Assembly: GCF_000015725.1 (NCBI RefSeq)
Contig: NC_008826.1
Coordinates: 496,001 to 560,000, forward strand
Reading direction: 5' to 3'
Length of the DNA: 64,000 bases
Source of the DNA: Methylibium petroleiphilum PM1
Lineage (GTDB): Bacteria > Pseudomonadota > Gammaproteobacteria > Burkholderiales > Burkholderiaceae_C
Under the pieces are notes generated by a model. It saw only the letters and a list, made by a program, of their open reading frames with translations, ran no database searches and was not told the origin of the DNA. This document shows, in pieces, positions 8,895 to 17,127 of the stretch. Position 1 is the stretch's first letter; each line of letters opens with the position of its first letter. The position numbers and the translations under genes were made by a program.

Positions 8895-9221
8895 GCGGGC
8901 ATCTTGGCCCGCTCGGGCATCGTCGGCCATTGAGGTCAGCCCGGACAAATCAGCTTCCCCGACGGCACGCCGTGATCGCAGTGCCGACGTGGACCGGCAG
9001 CGCCGATGTGCGCCCCTGCCGCCCGGGAGCCGGTGCCGGCAGACCGGACGAGGCATCGCGTCCCGCTAAGCCCCCGCGCGGCGTGCGCCACGCCCGGTGG
9101 CATGTGCGGTCGCGGACAAAGACGCAGGGGCGTTTTGCTCGCTCCGAGCTAGAGACGGCAGCCCGCCGTTCGACCATAGTCCTTCCGTCTACAAGCGCAT
9201 CAGCAAGGGGAAAAATCAGCC
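8895..9221 (+). other. Intergenic region upstream of the forward Ldh_2-dikinase operon
   Basis: No gene was recognised in these roughly 330 bases. The promoter of the forward operon must lie here or within the IS5 relic, but no convincing -35/-10 pair was found. AAGGGGAAAAA about 10 bases before 9222 can act as the ribosome-binding site. Confidence 0.3.
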
Positions 9222-10319
9222 ATGAACGCACCGATCATTAAGAAGGTTCTTGTCGACAGCGGCGAGCTGAGGATGAAGGTGGCCGGATTGTTCCAGGCGG
9301 TCGGAGTGTCGCCCGAGCATGCGGACCAGATCGCCGAGGTCGTCGTCTTCGCCGATCTGCGCGGCGTCGAGTCGCACGGGGTCCAGTTCACGCCGCGATA
9401 CGTCCGCGGCATCGCCCGCGGCCACCTGAACCCGAAGCCGGACATCCGCGTCGTCCACCGACGCGGCGCGGTCGCCGTCGTCGATGCCGACAACGGACTG
9501 GGCTTCCTGTCGGCGCGCCGCGCGATGAAGGAGGCCATGGCGATCGCCGCCGAACACGGCAGCGGCTCGGTGGCGGTGCGCAACAGCAACCACTTCGGAC
9601 CGGCGGCCTTCTACCCGATGATGGCGCTGGAGGCGGGAATGATCGGCTACGCCACGACCGACGGCCCCCCCCACACGGTCGTGTGGGGCAGCCGCAGGCC
9701 GGTGCTTTCGAACGACCCAGTCGGCTGGGCCTTCCCCACCCTCGAAGGCCTGCCGATCGTCGTGGACACCGCGTTTACCGGCGTGAAGGAGAAGATCAGA
9801 TTGGCCGCCCAGCGCGGCGGCACGATCCCGGCCGATTGGGCCGTCGGGCCCGACGGCAATCCGACGACCGACCCGAAGGTCGCGCTCGAGGGTTACCTTC
9901 TGCCCATCGGCCAGCACAAGGGCTCGGCGCTGATCATCGCCAACGAGGTCGTCTGCGGCGCCTTGGCCGGCGCCCTCTTCAGCTTCGAAGTGTCGCCGAA
10001 GCTCGTGATGGGTGCGGACCATCACGATTCATGGAAGTGCGGCCACTTCGTCCAGGCGTTGGATCCGGGCGCCTTCGGCGACCGCGACGCATTCTTGCGC
10101 CGCACCAGCGAGTTGGCGTCGGCTCTGCGCAACGCGCCGCGCGCCGAGGGCGTGCAGCGCATCTACATGCCCGGCGAGATCGAGGCCGAACTGTCGGCGC
10201 AGCGCTTGCGGGACGGGCTGCCGCTGGCGGTCACCACGCTCGAGGCCCTCGACGCCGTGGCCCGCGAGGTCGGCGCGCCCGTACCGTCGGCGACGCTGGC
10301 CACGCGCGAGATGCCGTGA
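9222..10319 (+). CDS. Ldh_2 (malate/lactate dehydrogenase-like) NAD(P)-dependent oxidoreductase
   Basis: A 365-residue protein of the type-2 malate/L-lactate dehydrogenase family, which includes malate, ureidoglycolate, 2,3-diketogulonate and sulfolactate dehydrogenases. ADLRGVESHGVQ is the conserved entry motif, with the histidine typical of the family. VRNSNHFGPAAFYPMMA is the catalytic segment. SNDPVGWAFP and HKGSALIIANEV match the cofactor-binding parts. It opens a five-gene forward operon and its stop overlaps the next start as TGATG. The specific 2-hydroxyacid substrate is not predictable. Confidence 0.9.
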   Translation: MNAPIIKKVLVDSGELRMKVAGLFQAVGVSPEHADQIAEVVVFADLRGVESHGVQFTPRYVRGIARGHLNPKPDIRVVHRRGAVAVVDADNGLGFLSARRAMKEAMAIAAEHGSGSVAVRNSNHFGPAAFYPMMALEAGMIGYATTDGPPHTVVWGSRRPVLSNDPVGWAFPTLEGLPIVVDTAFTGVKEKIRLAAQRGGTIPADWAVGPDGNPTTDPKVALEGYLLPIGQHKGSALIIANEVVCGALAGALFSFEVSPKLVMGADHHDSWKCGHFVQALDPGAFGDRDAFLRRTSELASALRNAPRAEGVQRIYMPGEIEAELSAQRLRDGLPLAVTTLEALDAVAREVGAPVPSATLATREMP

Positions 10320-10759
10320 TGGCGCACAAACCGGTTCCGGCGGCTTGGGCCTGTGCCAGCTGCGGGTTCAGGATGGGGGAGCCGATCGCGAGGCTGGGGG
10401 TCAGCGAGCTCAGTCTGGTCTCGGACCGTCGCTTCCCCGGCCGCTGCGTCCTCACGCTGCGCGAGCACGCCACCGAGCTGTTCGAGGCGTCGGCGGCGGC
10501 GCGGCAGGGGTTCGTCGAGGACATGAGTCGCGCGGCACGCGCGATCAAGCTGGCGACGGGCGCCTTCAAAATGAACTATGAGATCCTCGGCAATGCCGAT
10601 CCGCACGTGCACTGCCATCTGATCCCGCGCCGGCAGGACGAGCCCAACCCGCGCGTACCGGCGTGGCTGCATCCGCAGGCGCAGACCGAACTGGACGAGG
10701 CGAGCGCGCAGCAGATAAAGGCGCGCATCCGGGAGTTGCTCGATGCCAAGGACATTTAG
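10319..10759 (+). CDS. HIT-family nucleotide-binding protein
   Basis: A 146-residue histidine-triad protein; HVHCHLIPR is the HxHxHxx motif of the nucleotide hydrolase/transferase superfamily. RFPGRCVLTLREHATELFE is the strand-turn before the usual helix. The short lead MAHKPVPAAWACASCGF has a CxxC pair, reminiscent of zinc-binding HIT N-termini. Its ATG overlaps the previous stop, indicating translational coupling. In this operon it stands between a dehydrogenase and a dikinase-like protein, suggesting a role with a nucleotidyl- or phospho-intermediate; that is inference. Confidence 0.85.
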   Translation: MAHKPVPAAWACASCGFRMGEPIARLGVSELSLVSDRRFPGRCVLTLREHATELFEASAAARQGFVEDMSRAARAIKLATGAFKMNYEILGNADPHVHCHLIPRRQDEPNPRVPAWLHPQAQTELDEASAQQIKARIRELLDAKDI

Positions 10760-10781
10760 GATCAAAGGGAGACACGAGTCG

Positions 10782-13313
10782 ATGACCAGCGTCACCGCCG
10801 CTGAGCGCTTCGTCTACTCCTTCGCCGAGGCCACGCATCTCGACGCGGCCGCGCTCGGCGGCAAGGGCGCCGGGCTGGTCCAGATGACGGCCGCGGGCTT
10901 TCCCGTGCCGCCGGGTTTCGTCATCTCGACGCAGGCATGCCGGGTCAGCAAGGACGGTGCGGTTCCCGAGGCGCTGTGGCGCGAGATCGTTCAGGCCGTG
11001 CATCAGCTCGAGGAGCGGACCGGCTGCGGCTTCGGCAAGGGGCCACGGCCGCTGCTGGTGTCGGTCCGCTCGGGCGCGCCGGTGAGCATGCCGGGCATGA
11101 TGGACACCGTTCTCAACCTCGGGATGAACGAGGAGACCACGGTCGCGCTGGCGAAGGCGACCGGCGGCCGCTACCGCTTCGCCGCCGAGACCTTCGCCCG
11201 GTTCGCGCGCATGTTCGCCGACATCGTGCTTGGCGCCGCTGACGAGAGCGCCGCCGACGGCGCGAGCCTCGACACCGTCGAGGACGAGAGGTCGCTGCGA
11301 TCAGCGGTCCGACTCGTCGCCGAAGGCGTCGGTGCGTCCGGCACCTTTCCGGCCGACCCGTGGGCGCAGCTCAGACAGGCGGTGGTCGCGGTGTTCGAGT
11401 CATGGAACTCGCGCCGTGCGATCCGCTATCGCGACCATCACGGAATCGCGCACGATCTGGGTACGGCGGTGGTCGTGCAGCAGATGGTCTTCGGCAATCT
11501 CGGTAGCCCGTCGGGAACGGGCGTGGCCTTCACCCGCGATCCGCGGGACGGTTCGCCGAAGCTGTTCGGCGAGTATCTCGAGAACGGCCAGGGGGAGGAC
11601 ATCGTCGCGGGAACGCACACCCCGGAATCGCTCGATGATGTGGGGCGCCGCTATCCGGAGCTGATTGGGCAGTTCCACTCGTTGGCGCGTTCGCTCGAGA
11701 AGACCTACCGGGACGTCCTCGACATCGAGTTCACGGTTCAGGAGGGCGTGCTCTACCTGCTGCAGGTGCGTCCGGGCAAGCGCACCGCCGAGGCGGCGAT
11801 CAGGATCGCGGGGGATCTGTACAAGGAGGGTCTCGTCGACCGCGAGACCGTGCTGCAGCGCGTGACGGCCGATCATCTGCGCCAGGTGCTCCGCCCCCGG
11901 TTCCTCGTGGAGGCCGTCGAGGCGGCGCGCGCCGGCGGTGCGAGGTTGGCACAGGGTACGGGCGCCTCACCGGGGCAGGTCAGCGGACGCATCGTTTTCG
12001 ACCCGGATCGGGCCGAGCAGGTGGCCTCAGGAGGAGACCCGGTCGTCCTGATGCGGCTGTTCACGAGCCCGCGGGACTTGCACGGGATGCTCGCCGCGCG
12101 CGGGATCGTGACGGCCCGAGGAGGCTCGACTAGTCACGCGGCGGTCGTGGCGCGCGCTCTCGACAAGCCGTGCATCGTCGGCTGCGAGTCGCTCGACATC
12201 GACGCCGAACGACGCGTGGTTCGCGTGGCCGACCGCGAACTACCGGAAGGTACTCTCGTTTCGCTGGACGGCTCTACTGGAGAGGTGTTCGAGGGGACGT
12301 TGTCGACCGGCGCCCTCAGCACCGACTCTGTGAGCCACATCGGCGCCATCCTGGGGCTGGCCGACGACCTCAGCGGCTGCACCGTCTTCAACCGGGTCTC
12401 CACGCCGGACATGGCGCGTCAGGCCATCGCTGCCGGCGCCCACGCCATTGGCACCCGCATCGACGAGACACTGGCCGCGACTGCGGGATTCGAAACGCTG
12501 GTCGATGCCGTGTCGGCCTACAAGCGCGGAGTGACGTCGGCGGACTCCAACTCCAACGCGCTGGCCGCGCTTGAGGAGGTGATCGCGGAGGCGTTGACCG
12601 ACGTCATGCGGGCCGTCTATCCGAAGCCGTTCGCGGCGCGGATCGCCAACCTGTCCAGCGGGGTCGCTGGCGAAGCGGTGTCGGATTTCACTGACGTCGC
12701 ACCCTCGCCGGCCATCTGGCTGCCGCTAGGTTCGCCGCAGTTGCTGCGCGCGCAGATCCGAGGACTGGTGCGCGCGAAGGAGACCACCGGCTACCCGGAC
12801 AACGTGATCTTAATGGTCGGCGGCATCAACACGGAAGCCGAGGCGATCGCGTTGAGGGCCGCCTGCCGCGAGGCGGGCGGCGCCAAGCTTAGGCTCGGCG
12901 TGGCCGCGCGCAGCCCGCACGGGCTGCTGGAGTTGCCCCGCATCGCCCGCCACGTCGACATGGCCTGGATCGACTACCGGTCACTGTGTGCCGCGATCTA
13001 CCGCTATCCCGACGACCTGATGCTCGCGCAGGACGCATGGAAGTCGTACATCGCCGACGGTTTCATGCCGCTGGACCCTGCCAATGAAGTAGACGAGGCG
13101 ATCAAACTGTTGATGCCCACCCTGACGCCGGACACACACGCCTGCGAGTTCGGCGTCACCTTTTATGGCTGGGGGGTCAGCGAGAAGGTGGTGCGCTTCT
13201 TCACCGAGCGCGGTTTCAGGAACTTCGGCGTCGAGATGAACGGACTCGCGGCCACCCGGCTGCTGCTGGGCCGCCTGGCATCGCAAGAGGGTGCATTCGG
13301 CCCGCCCGCCTGA
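10782..13313 (+). CDS. Pyruvate-phosphate-dikinase-like protein with a divergent C-terminal domain
   Basis: An 843-residue protein with the PPDK domain order. An N-terminal ATP-grasp runs from ALGGKGAGLVQM through SVRSGAPVSMPGMMDTVLN to GTGVAFTRDPRDG and VQEGVLYLLQVRPGKRT. It is followed by the phosphohistidine swivel domain, GIVTARGGSTSHAAVVARAL. The C-terminal barrel is recognisable but altered. By eye the usual metal- and PEP-site stretches ('ETP' and 'GTNDLTQ') correspond to AARSPHGLLE and WIDYRSLCA, and the terminal cysteine motif is absent. GGGAG lies upstream of the ATG at 10782, which is preferred over an in-frame start at 10743. It probably transfers phosphate to something other than pyruvate, or is a decayed PPDK. 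Confidence 0.8.
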   Translation: MTSVTAAERFVYSFAEATHLDAAALGGKGAGLVQMTAAGFPVPPGFVISTQACRVSKDGAVPEALWREIVQAVHQLEERTGCGFGKGPRPLLVSVRSGAPVSMPGMMDTVLNLGMNEETTVALAKATGGRYRFAAETFARFARMFADIVLGAADESAADGASLDTVEDERSLRSAVRLVAEGVGASGTFPADPWAQLRQAVVAVFESWNSRRAIRYRDHHGIAHDLGTAVVVQQMVFGNLGSPSGTGVAFTRDPRDGSPKLFGEYLENGQGEDIVAGTHTPESLDDVGRRYPELIGQFHSLARSLEKTYRDVLDIEFTVQEGVLYLLQVRPGKRTAEAAIRIAGDLYKEGLVDRETVLQRVTADHLRQVLRPRFLVEAVEAARAGGARLAQGTGASPGQVSGRIVFDPDRAEQVASGGDPVVLMRLFTSPRDLHGMLAARGIVTARGGSTSHAAVVARALDKPCIVGCESLDIDAERRVVRVADRELPEGTLVSLDGSTGEVFEGTLSTGALSTDSVSHIGAILGLADDLSGCTVFNRVSTPDMARQAIAAGAHAIGTRIDETLAATAGFETLVDAVSAYKRGVTSADSNSNALAALEEVIAEALTDVMRAVYPKPFAARIANLSSGVAGEAVSDFTDVAPSPAIWLPLGSPQLLRAQIRGLVRAKETTGYPDNVILMVGGINTEAEAIALRAACREAGGAKLRLGVAARSPHGLLELPRIARHVDMAWIDYRSLCAAIYRYPDDLMLAQDAWKSYIADGFMPLDPANEVDEAIKLLMPTLTPDTHACEFGVTFYGWGVSEKVVRFFTERGFRNFGVEMNGLAATRLLLGRLASQEGAFGPPA

Positions 13314-13372
13314 GGCGCTCCGGTTTGGTCGCCGCCACGAGCAATAGACACAAATCCTTAAGGAGTTAATCC

Positions 13373-14266
13373 ATGAAAGAGATCGGCCTAATCGGCCTTG
13401 GAAACATCGGCGGCGGAATGTGCCGGCGCCTTCTCGACCGCGGCATCGGCGTCGTCGGGTTCGACCTTTCGCCGGCGGCCACGAAAGCCGCCGCGGAACA
13501 CGGCGCCCGGATCGAGGTCAGCCCCGCGGCGGTCGCGCAGCAGGTTGATGTCGTTGTCACGTCGCTGCCGAATCCCCCCATCGTGCGTGACGTCTACCTG
13601 GGCAAACAGGGTCTGGTCGCGCAGGCGCGGCCAGGGAGCACGCTGATCGAGACCAGCACCATCGACCCGAACACCATTCGTGAGGTCGCGCAGGCGGCGA
13701 CCAAGTCCGGCATCCGGATCCTCGACATCGCACTGTCCGGCGAGCCGCCGCAGGCGGTCCTTGGCGAACTGGTCTTCCAGGTGGGTGGCCCCGACGAGTT
13801 GATCGACCAGCATCTCGAGTTGCTGCAGGTGCTGGCGAAGAAGATCAACCGCACGGGCGGCATTGGGACCGCCAAGACGGTCAAGCTCGTGAACAACCTG
13901 ATGTCGCTGGGCAACGTCGCTGTGGCCGCCGAGGCTTTCGTCCTGGGCGTGAAGTGCGGGATGGAACCGAAGCGGTTGTACGAGATCCTGTCCGTCTCGG
14001 GCGGACGCTCGGCGCACTTCATCAGCGGGTTCCAGAAGGTCATCGAAGGCGACTACGGCGCCAGCTTCAAGACCAGCCTGGCGCTGAAGGACATCAACCT
14101 CATTCTCGACCTCGCCAACGAGGAGCACTACGCGGCGCGGCTCGCGCCGGTCATCGCATCGCTGTACCGCGACGCCGTTGGGCGAGGGCTGGGGGAAGAG
14201 AACTTCACGTCGGTGGTCAAGGGCTACGAAGCCACTGCAGGCATTCGCGTTGCCGAGTCCGGCTAG
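13373..14266 (+). CDS. 3-hydroxyisobutyrate dehydrogenase family NAD(P)-dependent oxidoreductase
   Basis: A 297-residue beta-hydroxyacid dehydrogenase. GLIGLGNIGGGMCRRLL is the N-terminal Rossmann motif. TSLPNPPIVRDVY and ETSTIDPNTIREV are family landmarks, and TAKTVKLVNNLMSLGNVAVAAEA holds the catalytic lysine in the KxxxN arrangement. The usual substrate-binding glycine motif (DAPVSGG) is changed to DIALSGEPPQA, so the substrate is likely unusual. AAGGAG lies 8 bases before the ATG. It sits between the dikinase-like gene and the histidine phosphatase. Confidence 0.9.
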   Translation: MKEIGLIGLGNIGGGMCRRLLDRGIGVVGFDLSPAATKAAAEHGARIEVSPAAVAQQVDVVVTSLPNPPIVRDVYLGKQGLVAQARPGSTLIETSTIDPNTIREVAQAATKSGIRILDIALSGEPPQAVLGELVFQVGGPDELIDQHLELLQVLAKKINRTGGIGTAKTVKLVNNLMSLGNVAVAAEAFVLGVKCGMEPKRLYEILSVSGGRSAHFISGFQKVIEGDYGASFKTSLALKDINLILDLANEEHYAARLAPVIASLYRDAVGRGLGEENFTSVVKGYEATAGIRVAESG

Positions 14267-14285
14267 CGCACTGGACGCACATGGC

Positions 14286-14918
14286 ATGGCTGCCACGCAG
14301 TTCGTCGTTGTTCGGCACGTCGAGACGGAATGGAACCGGGACGGTAGGATCCAGGGCCACTTGGACAGCCCGTTGACGTCGGAAGGGATCACCCAGGCGC
14401 AGACCCTCGCAAGGCGGCTGAGCGAGATGCGGTTCGACCTGCTCGTAAGCAGCGACTTGGGCCGCGCGAGCGCGACGGCTGCTTACATCGCTACCGAGAC
14501 GAAGCTGCCCGTCCTGCTTGATGCCAGGCTGCGCGAGCGGAACTACGGAATCTTCCAAGGCCTCACACGCCCTGAGGCGCAGGCCAAGTTTCCCGAAGCC
14601 TATCGGCGCTACAGCGACGAAGACGTCAATTTTGCGATTCCCGGCGGGGAAAGCACACAAGCCGCCTTCGAACGCAGCCTGGGATGCTTGGAGGAGCTTG
14701 CGGCGCAGCGGGCTGGGCAGCGGATTCTCGTCGTCACGCACGGGGGCGTGCTGGACGGCCTCTATCGACACACGACGGGCTTGCCCCATGTCGGCTCTCG
14801 CGTGTTCACAATGGTTAATGGAAGCATCAACGGGTTCTCTTACGAGTGCGGCGTGTGGCGCCTGGATTTCTGGGCCGATGTGGCGCATTTGGACGGCAAA
14901 CCGTTGGATGACGTTTGA
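14286..14918 (+). CDS. Histidine phosphatase (phosphoglycerate mutase-like) family protein
   Basis: A 210-residue branch-2-type histidine phosphatase. The N-terminal motif is RHVETEWN in place of the usual RHGET, keeping the phospho-accepting histidine. The second catalytic histidine is in VVTHGGVLDGLYRH, and RERNYGIFQGLTR matches the family's 'ExxxGxWEG' region. Members dephosphorylate sugar phosphates, phosphoglycerate or alpha-ribazole phosphate. The start at 14286 is 19 bases after the previous stop. It is the last gene of the Ldh_2-HIT-dikinase operon, which therefore contains both a phosphoryl-transfer enzyme and a phosphatase. Confidence 0.88.
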   Translation: MAATQFVVVRHVETEWNRDGRIQGHLDSPLTSEGITQAQTLARRLSEMRFDLLVSSDLGRASATAAYIATETKLPVLLDARLRERNYGIFQGLTRPEAQAKFPEAYRRYSDEDVNFAIPGGESTQAAFERSLGCLEELAAQRAGQRILVVTHGGVLDGLYRHTTGLPHVGSRVFTMVNGSINGFSYECGVWRLDFWADVAHLDGKPLDDV

Positions 14919-15020
14919 CGCACGCAAGCGAAAGGGTAGTCTCGATCGGCAAGATCACTCAGCCATGCAAACCTAAAGAAGCCGCGTTCTGGTAGGCCGT
15001 CAGTCATTCGAGGCTGATGG

Positions 15021-16277
15021 CTATCGATAGCTGCGCGCGTCCTCGATGAGCTTGCCATCGTTCGGAAGGCTGCCGGGCGGCAGCAGCAGGACGTCGCTGC
15101 GCAGCTTGGTCACCTCGCGCACGCTACCGGCGATGCGCTCGGCCAGGCCTTCCGGCCGCTCGGACACTTCGACCTGCAAGGTCATGCGGTCGCGGGCCAC
15201 CTCGCCGTCCATGACTAGGCGCGCCTTGATCACTTCGCGGTGGCGTCGCACGATGTCTGCCACCTGGCCGGGGTGCACGAACATGCCGCGCACCTTGGTG
15301 GTCTGGTCGGCTCGCCCCATCCAGCCCCTGATGCGCCGGTTCGTGCGGCCGGTCGGGCAACGGCCCGGCAGCAGTGCCGAGAGGTCGCCGGTGCCGAAGC
15401 GGATCAAGGGGTAGTCCGGGTTCAGGGTCGTCACGACGAGCTCGCCGACTTCGCCGTCGAGCACCGGGTCGCCGGTACCGGGGCGCACGATCTCGACGAT
15501 CACGCCCTCGTCGAGCACCAGGCCCTCGCGCGCGGCGGTCTCGTAGGCGATGCGGCCGATGTCGGCGGTGGCATAACACTGATAGGCGTCGATGCCACGT
15601 TCGCCCAGCCACTGCTGCAACGACGCCGGGAACGCTTCGCCGCTGAACAGCGCCTTTTGCAGCGATGCAGCGCGGATTCCCAGATCGAGCGCCTTCTCGA
15701 GCAGGATCTTCAGGAAGCTCGGCGTGCCGACATACGCGTTCGGGCGCAGATCGGCCATCGCATGCACTTGCAGCTCCGTATTGCCCACACCACCCGGAAA
15801 CACGGTGCAGGCCAGCGCATGCGCGCCGCTTTCCATCATCCCGCCCGCGGGGGTGAGGTGATGGCTAAAGCTGTTGTGCACGAGGTCGCCAGCGCGAAAG
15901 CCGGCCGCATGCATCGCCCTAGCCACCCGCCAGTAATCGCAGGCACGGCCCTCGGGCTCGTAGATCGGGCCGGGCGACTGGTACACCCGCAGCGCGCCCC
16001 GACGCGCACCCCAGCCGATGGCCGAGCAGCCTCCGAACGGGTCGCTCGCTCGCTGCGCCTTCTGTCGCTCCAGCAGTTCATGCTTGCGGACCACAGGCAG
16101 CGCGGCCAGCGCGCTGCGGCTCGTCACCGAGGCCGCGTCGATGTCGCGCAGCGATTCGGCAAACGCGCTGGTGGCCACCTTCGCATGCGCCACCTGGCCG
16201 GGCAGCGCGGCCATCAGTGCGGTTTCGCGTGCGGCGGGGTCGCGCGTCTCGAGCGCGTCGTGGCACTCACCGCTCAT
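15021..16277 (-). CDS. Phenylacetate-CoA ligase (PaaK)-like AMP-binding enzyme
   Basis: A 418-residue acyl-adenylate-forming ligase of the PaaK group. YVGTPSFLKILLEKA and KALFSGEAFPASLQQW precede the YQCYATADIG motif, where PaaK proteins have YGxTE. LIRFGTGDLSALLPG carries the conserved aspartate, and VRGMFVHPGQVADIV opens the small C-terminal domain. The reaction would be aryl- or acyl-acid plus ATP plus CoA giving the CoA thioester. The N-terminal phosphate loop of typical AMP-ligases is not obvious here. It starts 15 bases after the livF stop, so it appears to be the last gene of the liv-type operon and probably activates the imported acid. Confidence 0.85.
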   Translation of the reverse strand: MSGECHDALETRDPAARETALMAALPGQVAHAKVATSAFAESLRDIDAASVTSRSALAALPVVRKHELLERQKAQRASDPFGGCSAIGWGARRGALRVYQSPGPIYEPEGRACDYWRVARAMHAAGFRAGDLVHNSFSHHLTPAGGMMESGAHALACTVFPGGVGNTELQVHAMADLRPNAYVGTPSFLKILLEKALDLGIRAASLQKALFSGEAFPASLQQWLGERGIDAYQCYATADIGRIAYETAAREGLVLDEGVIVEIVRPGTGDPVLDGEVGELVVTTLNPDYPLIRFGTGDLSALLPGRCPTGRTNRRIRGWMGRADQTTKVRGMFVHPGQVADIVRRHREVIKARLVMDGEVARDRMTLQVEVSERPEGLAERIAGSVREVTKLRSDVLLLPPGSLPNDGKLIEDARSYR

Positions 16278-16292
16278 GACATGCAGCCTCGC

Positions 16293-17096
16293 CTATGCCA
16301 GCCATCGCTTGCGCCGCCGGTAGCTCTTGGATTCGCGAAAGCTCTTGCGCTGGCCTGCGCCCATCCCGAGGTAGAACTCCTTCACGTCCTCGTTGCCGGC
16401 CAGCTCGGGAGCGGGTCCGTTCATCACCACCCGCCCGTTCTCCAGGATGTAGCCGTGGTCGGCGTATCTCAGCGCCATCTGGATGTTCTGCTCGGCAAGC
16501 AGGAAGGTCACACGCTCCTTCGCGTTCAGGTCCTTGACGATCTCGAACACCTCCTCGACGATCTGCGGCGCCAGCCCCATCGATGGCTCGTCGAGCAACA
16601 CCAGGCTGGGGTTGGCCATCAGGGCACGCCCGATCGCACACATCTGCTGCTCGCCGCCGGAGGTGTACGCGGCCTGCGAGGCGCGCCGCGTCTTCAGGCG
16701 AGGGAAGTAGGTGTAGACCTTGTCGAGGTTGGCGGCGATCTCGCCGCTGCGCTTGCGCGTGTAGGCACCCGCGAGCAGGTTCTCCTCGATCGTCAGGTGC
16801 GCGAAGCAATGGCGGCCCTCCATCACCTGCACCACGCCGCGCTGCACCAGCTGGGCCGGCGACAGGTCATCGATTCGCTCGCCGCGCAGTTCGATCGAGC
16901 CCTTGGTCACCTCGCCGCGCTCGCCCCTGAGCAGATTCGAGATCGCCCGCAGCGCCGTCGTCTTGCCGGCGCCGTTGCCACCGAGCAGCGCCGCGACGCC
17001 GCCCTCGCGCACCTGCAGCGAGACACCCTTCAGCACGAGGATGACGCGGTCGTAGATGACCTCGATGCCGTTGACGGCGAGAACGGTGTCGTTCAT
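16293..17096 (-). CDS. livF: Branched-chain amino-acid-type ABC transporter ATP-binding protein (LivF-like)
   Basis: A 267-residue ABC ATPase. Walker A is LGGNGAGKTTALR, the signature is YTSGGEQQMCAIGRALM, and Walker B is LVLLDEPSMGLAPQ followed by the switch region. The C-terminus resembles LivF-type subunits, with an added basic tail (SKSYRRRKRWLA). It sits in a reverse operon with binding protein, LivM-, LivH- and LivG-like genes. The adjacent CoA ligase suggests the cargo is an aromatic or other organic acid rather than leucine; that is inference from context. Confidence 0.92.
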   Translation of the reverse strand: MNDTVLAVNGIEVIYDRVILVLKGVSLQVREGGVAALLGGNGAGKTTALRAISNLLRGERGEVTKGSIELRGERIDDLSPAQLVQRGVVQVMEGRHCFAHLTIEENLLAGAYTRKRSGEIAANLDKVYTYFPRLKTRRASQAAYTSGGEQQMCAIGRALMANPSLVLLDEPSMGLAPQIVEEVFEIVKDLNAKERVTFLLAEQNIQMALRYADHGYILENGRVVMNGPAPELAGNEDVKEFYLGMGAGQRKSFRESKSYRRRKRWLA

Positions 17097-17127
17097 GCGG
17101 GCTCCATGCGCGTGCAGTTCGACCGCC

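Noticed and set aside
10743-10781. Earlier ATG for the dikinase-like gene
   Set aside because: It overlaps the HIT gene, lacks a ribosome-binding site and adds a basic stretch unlike the family; ATG 10782 follows GGGAG.
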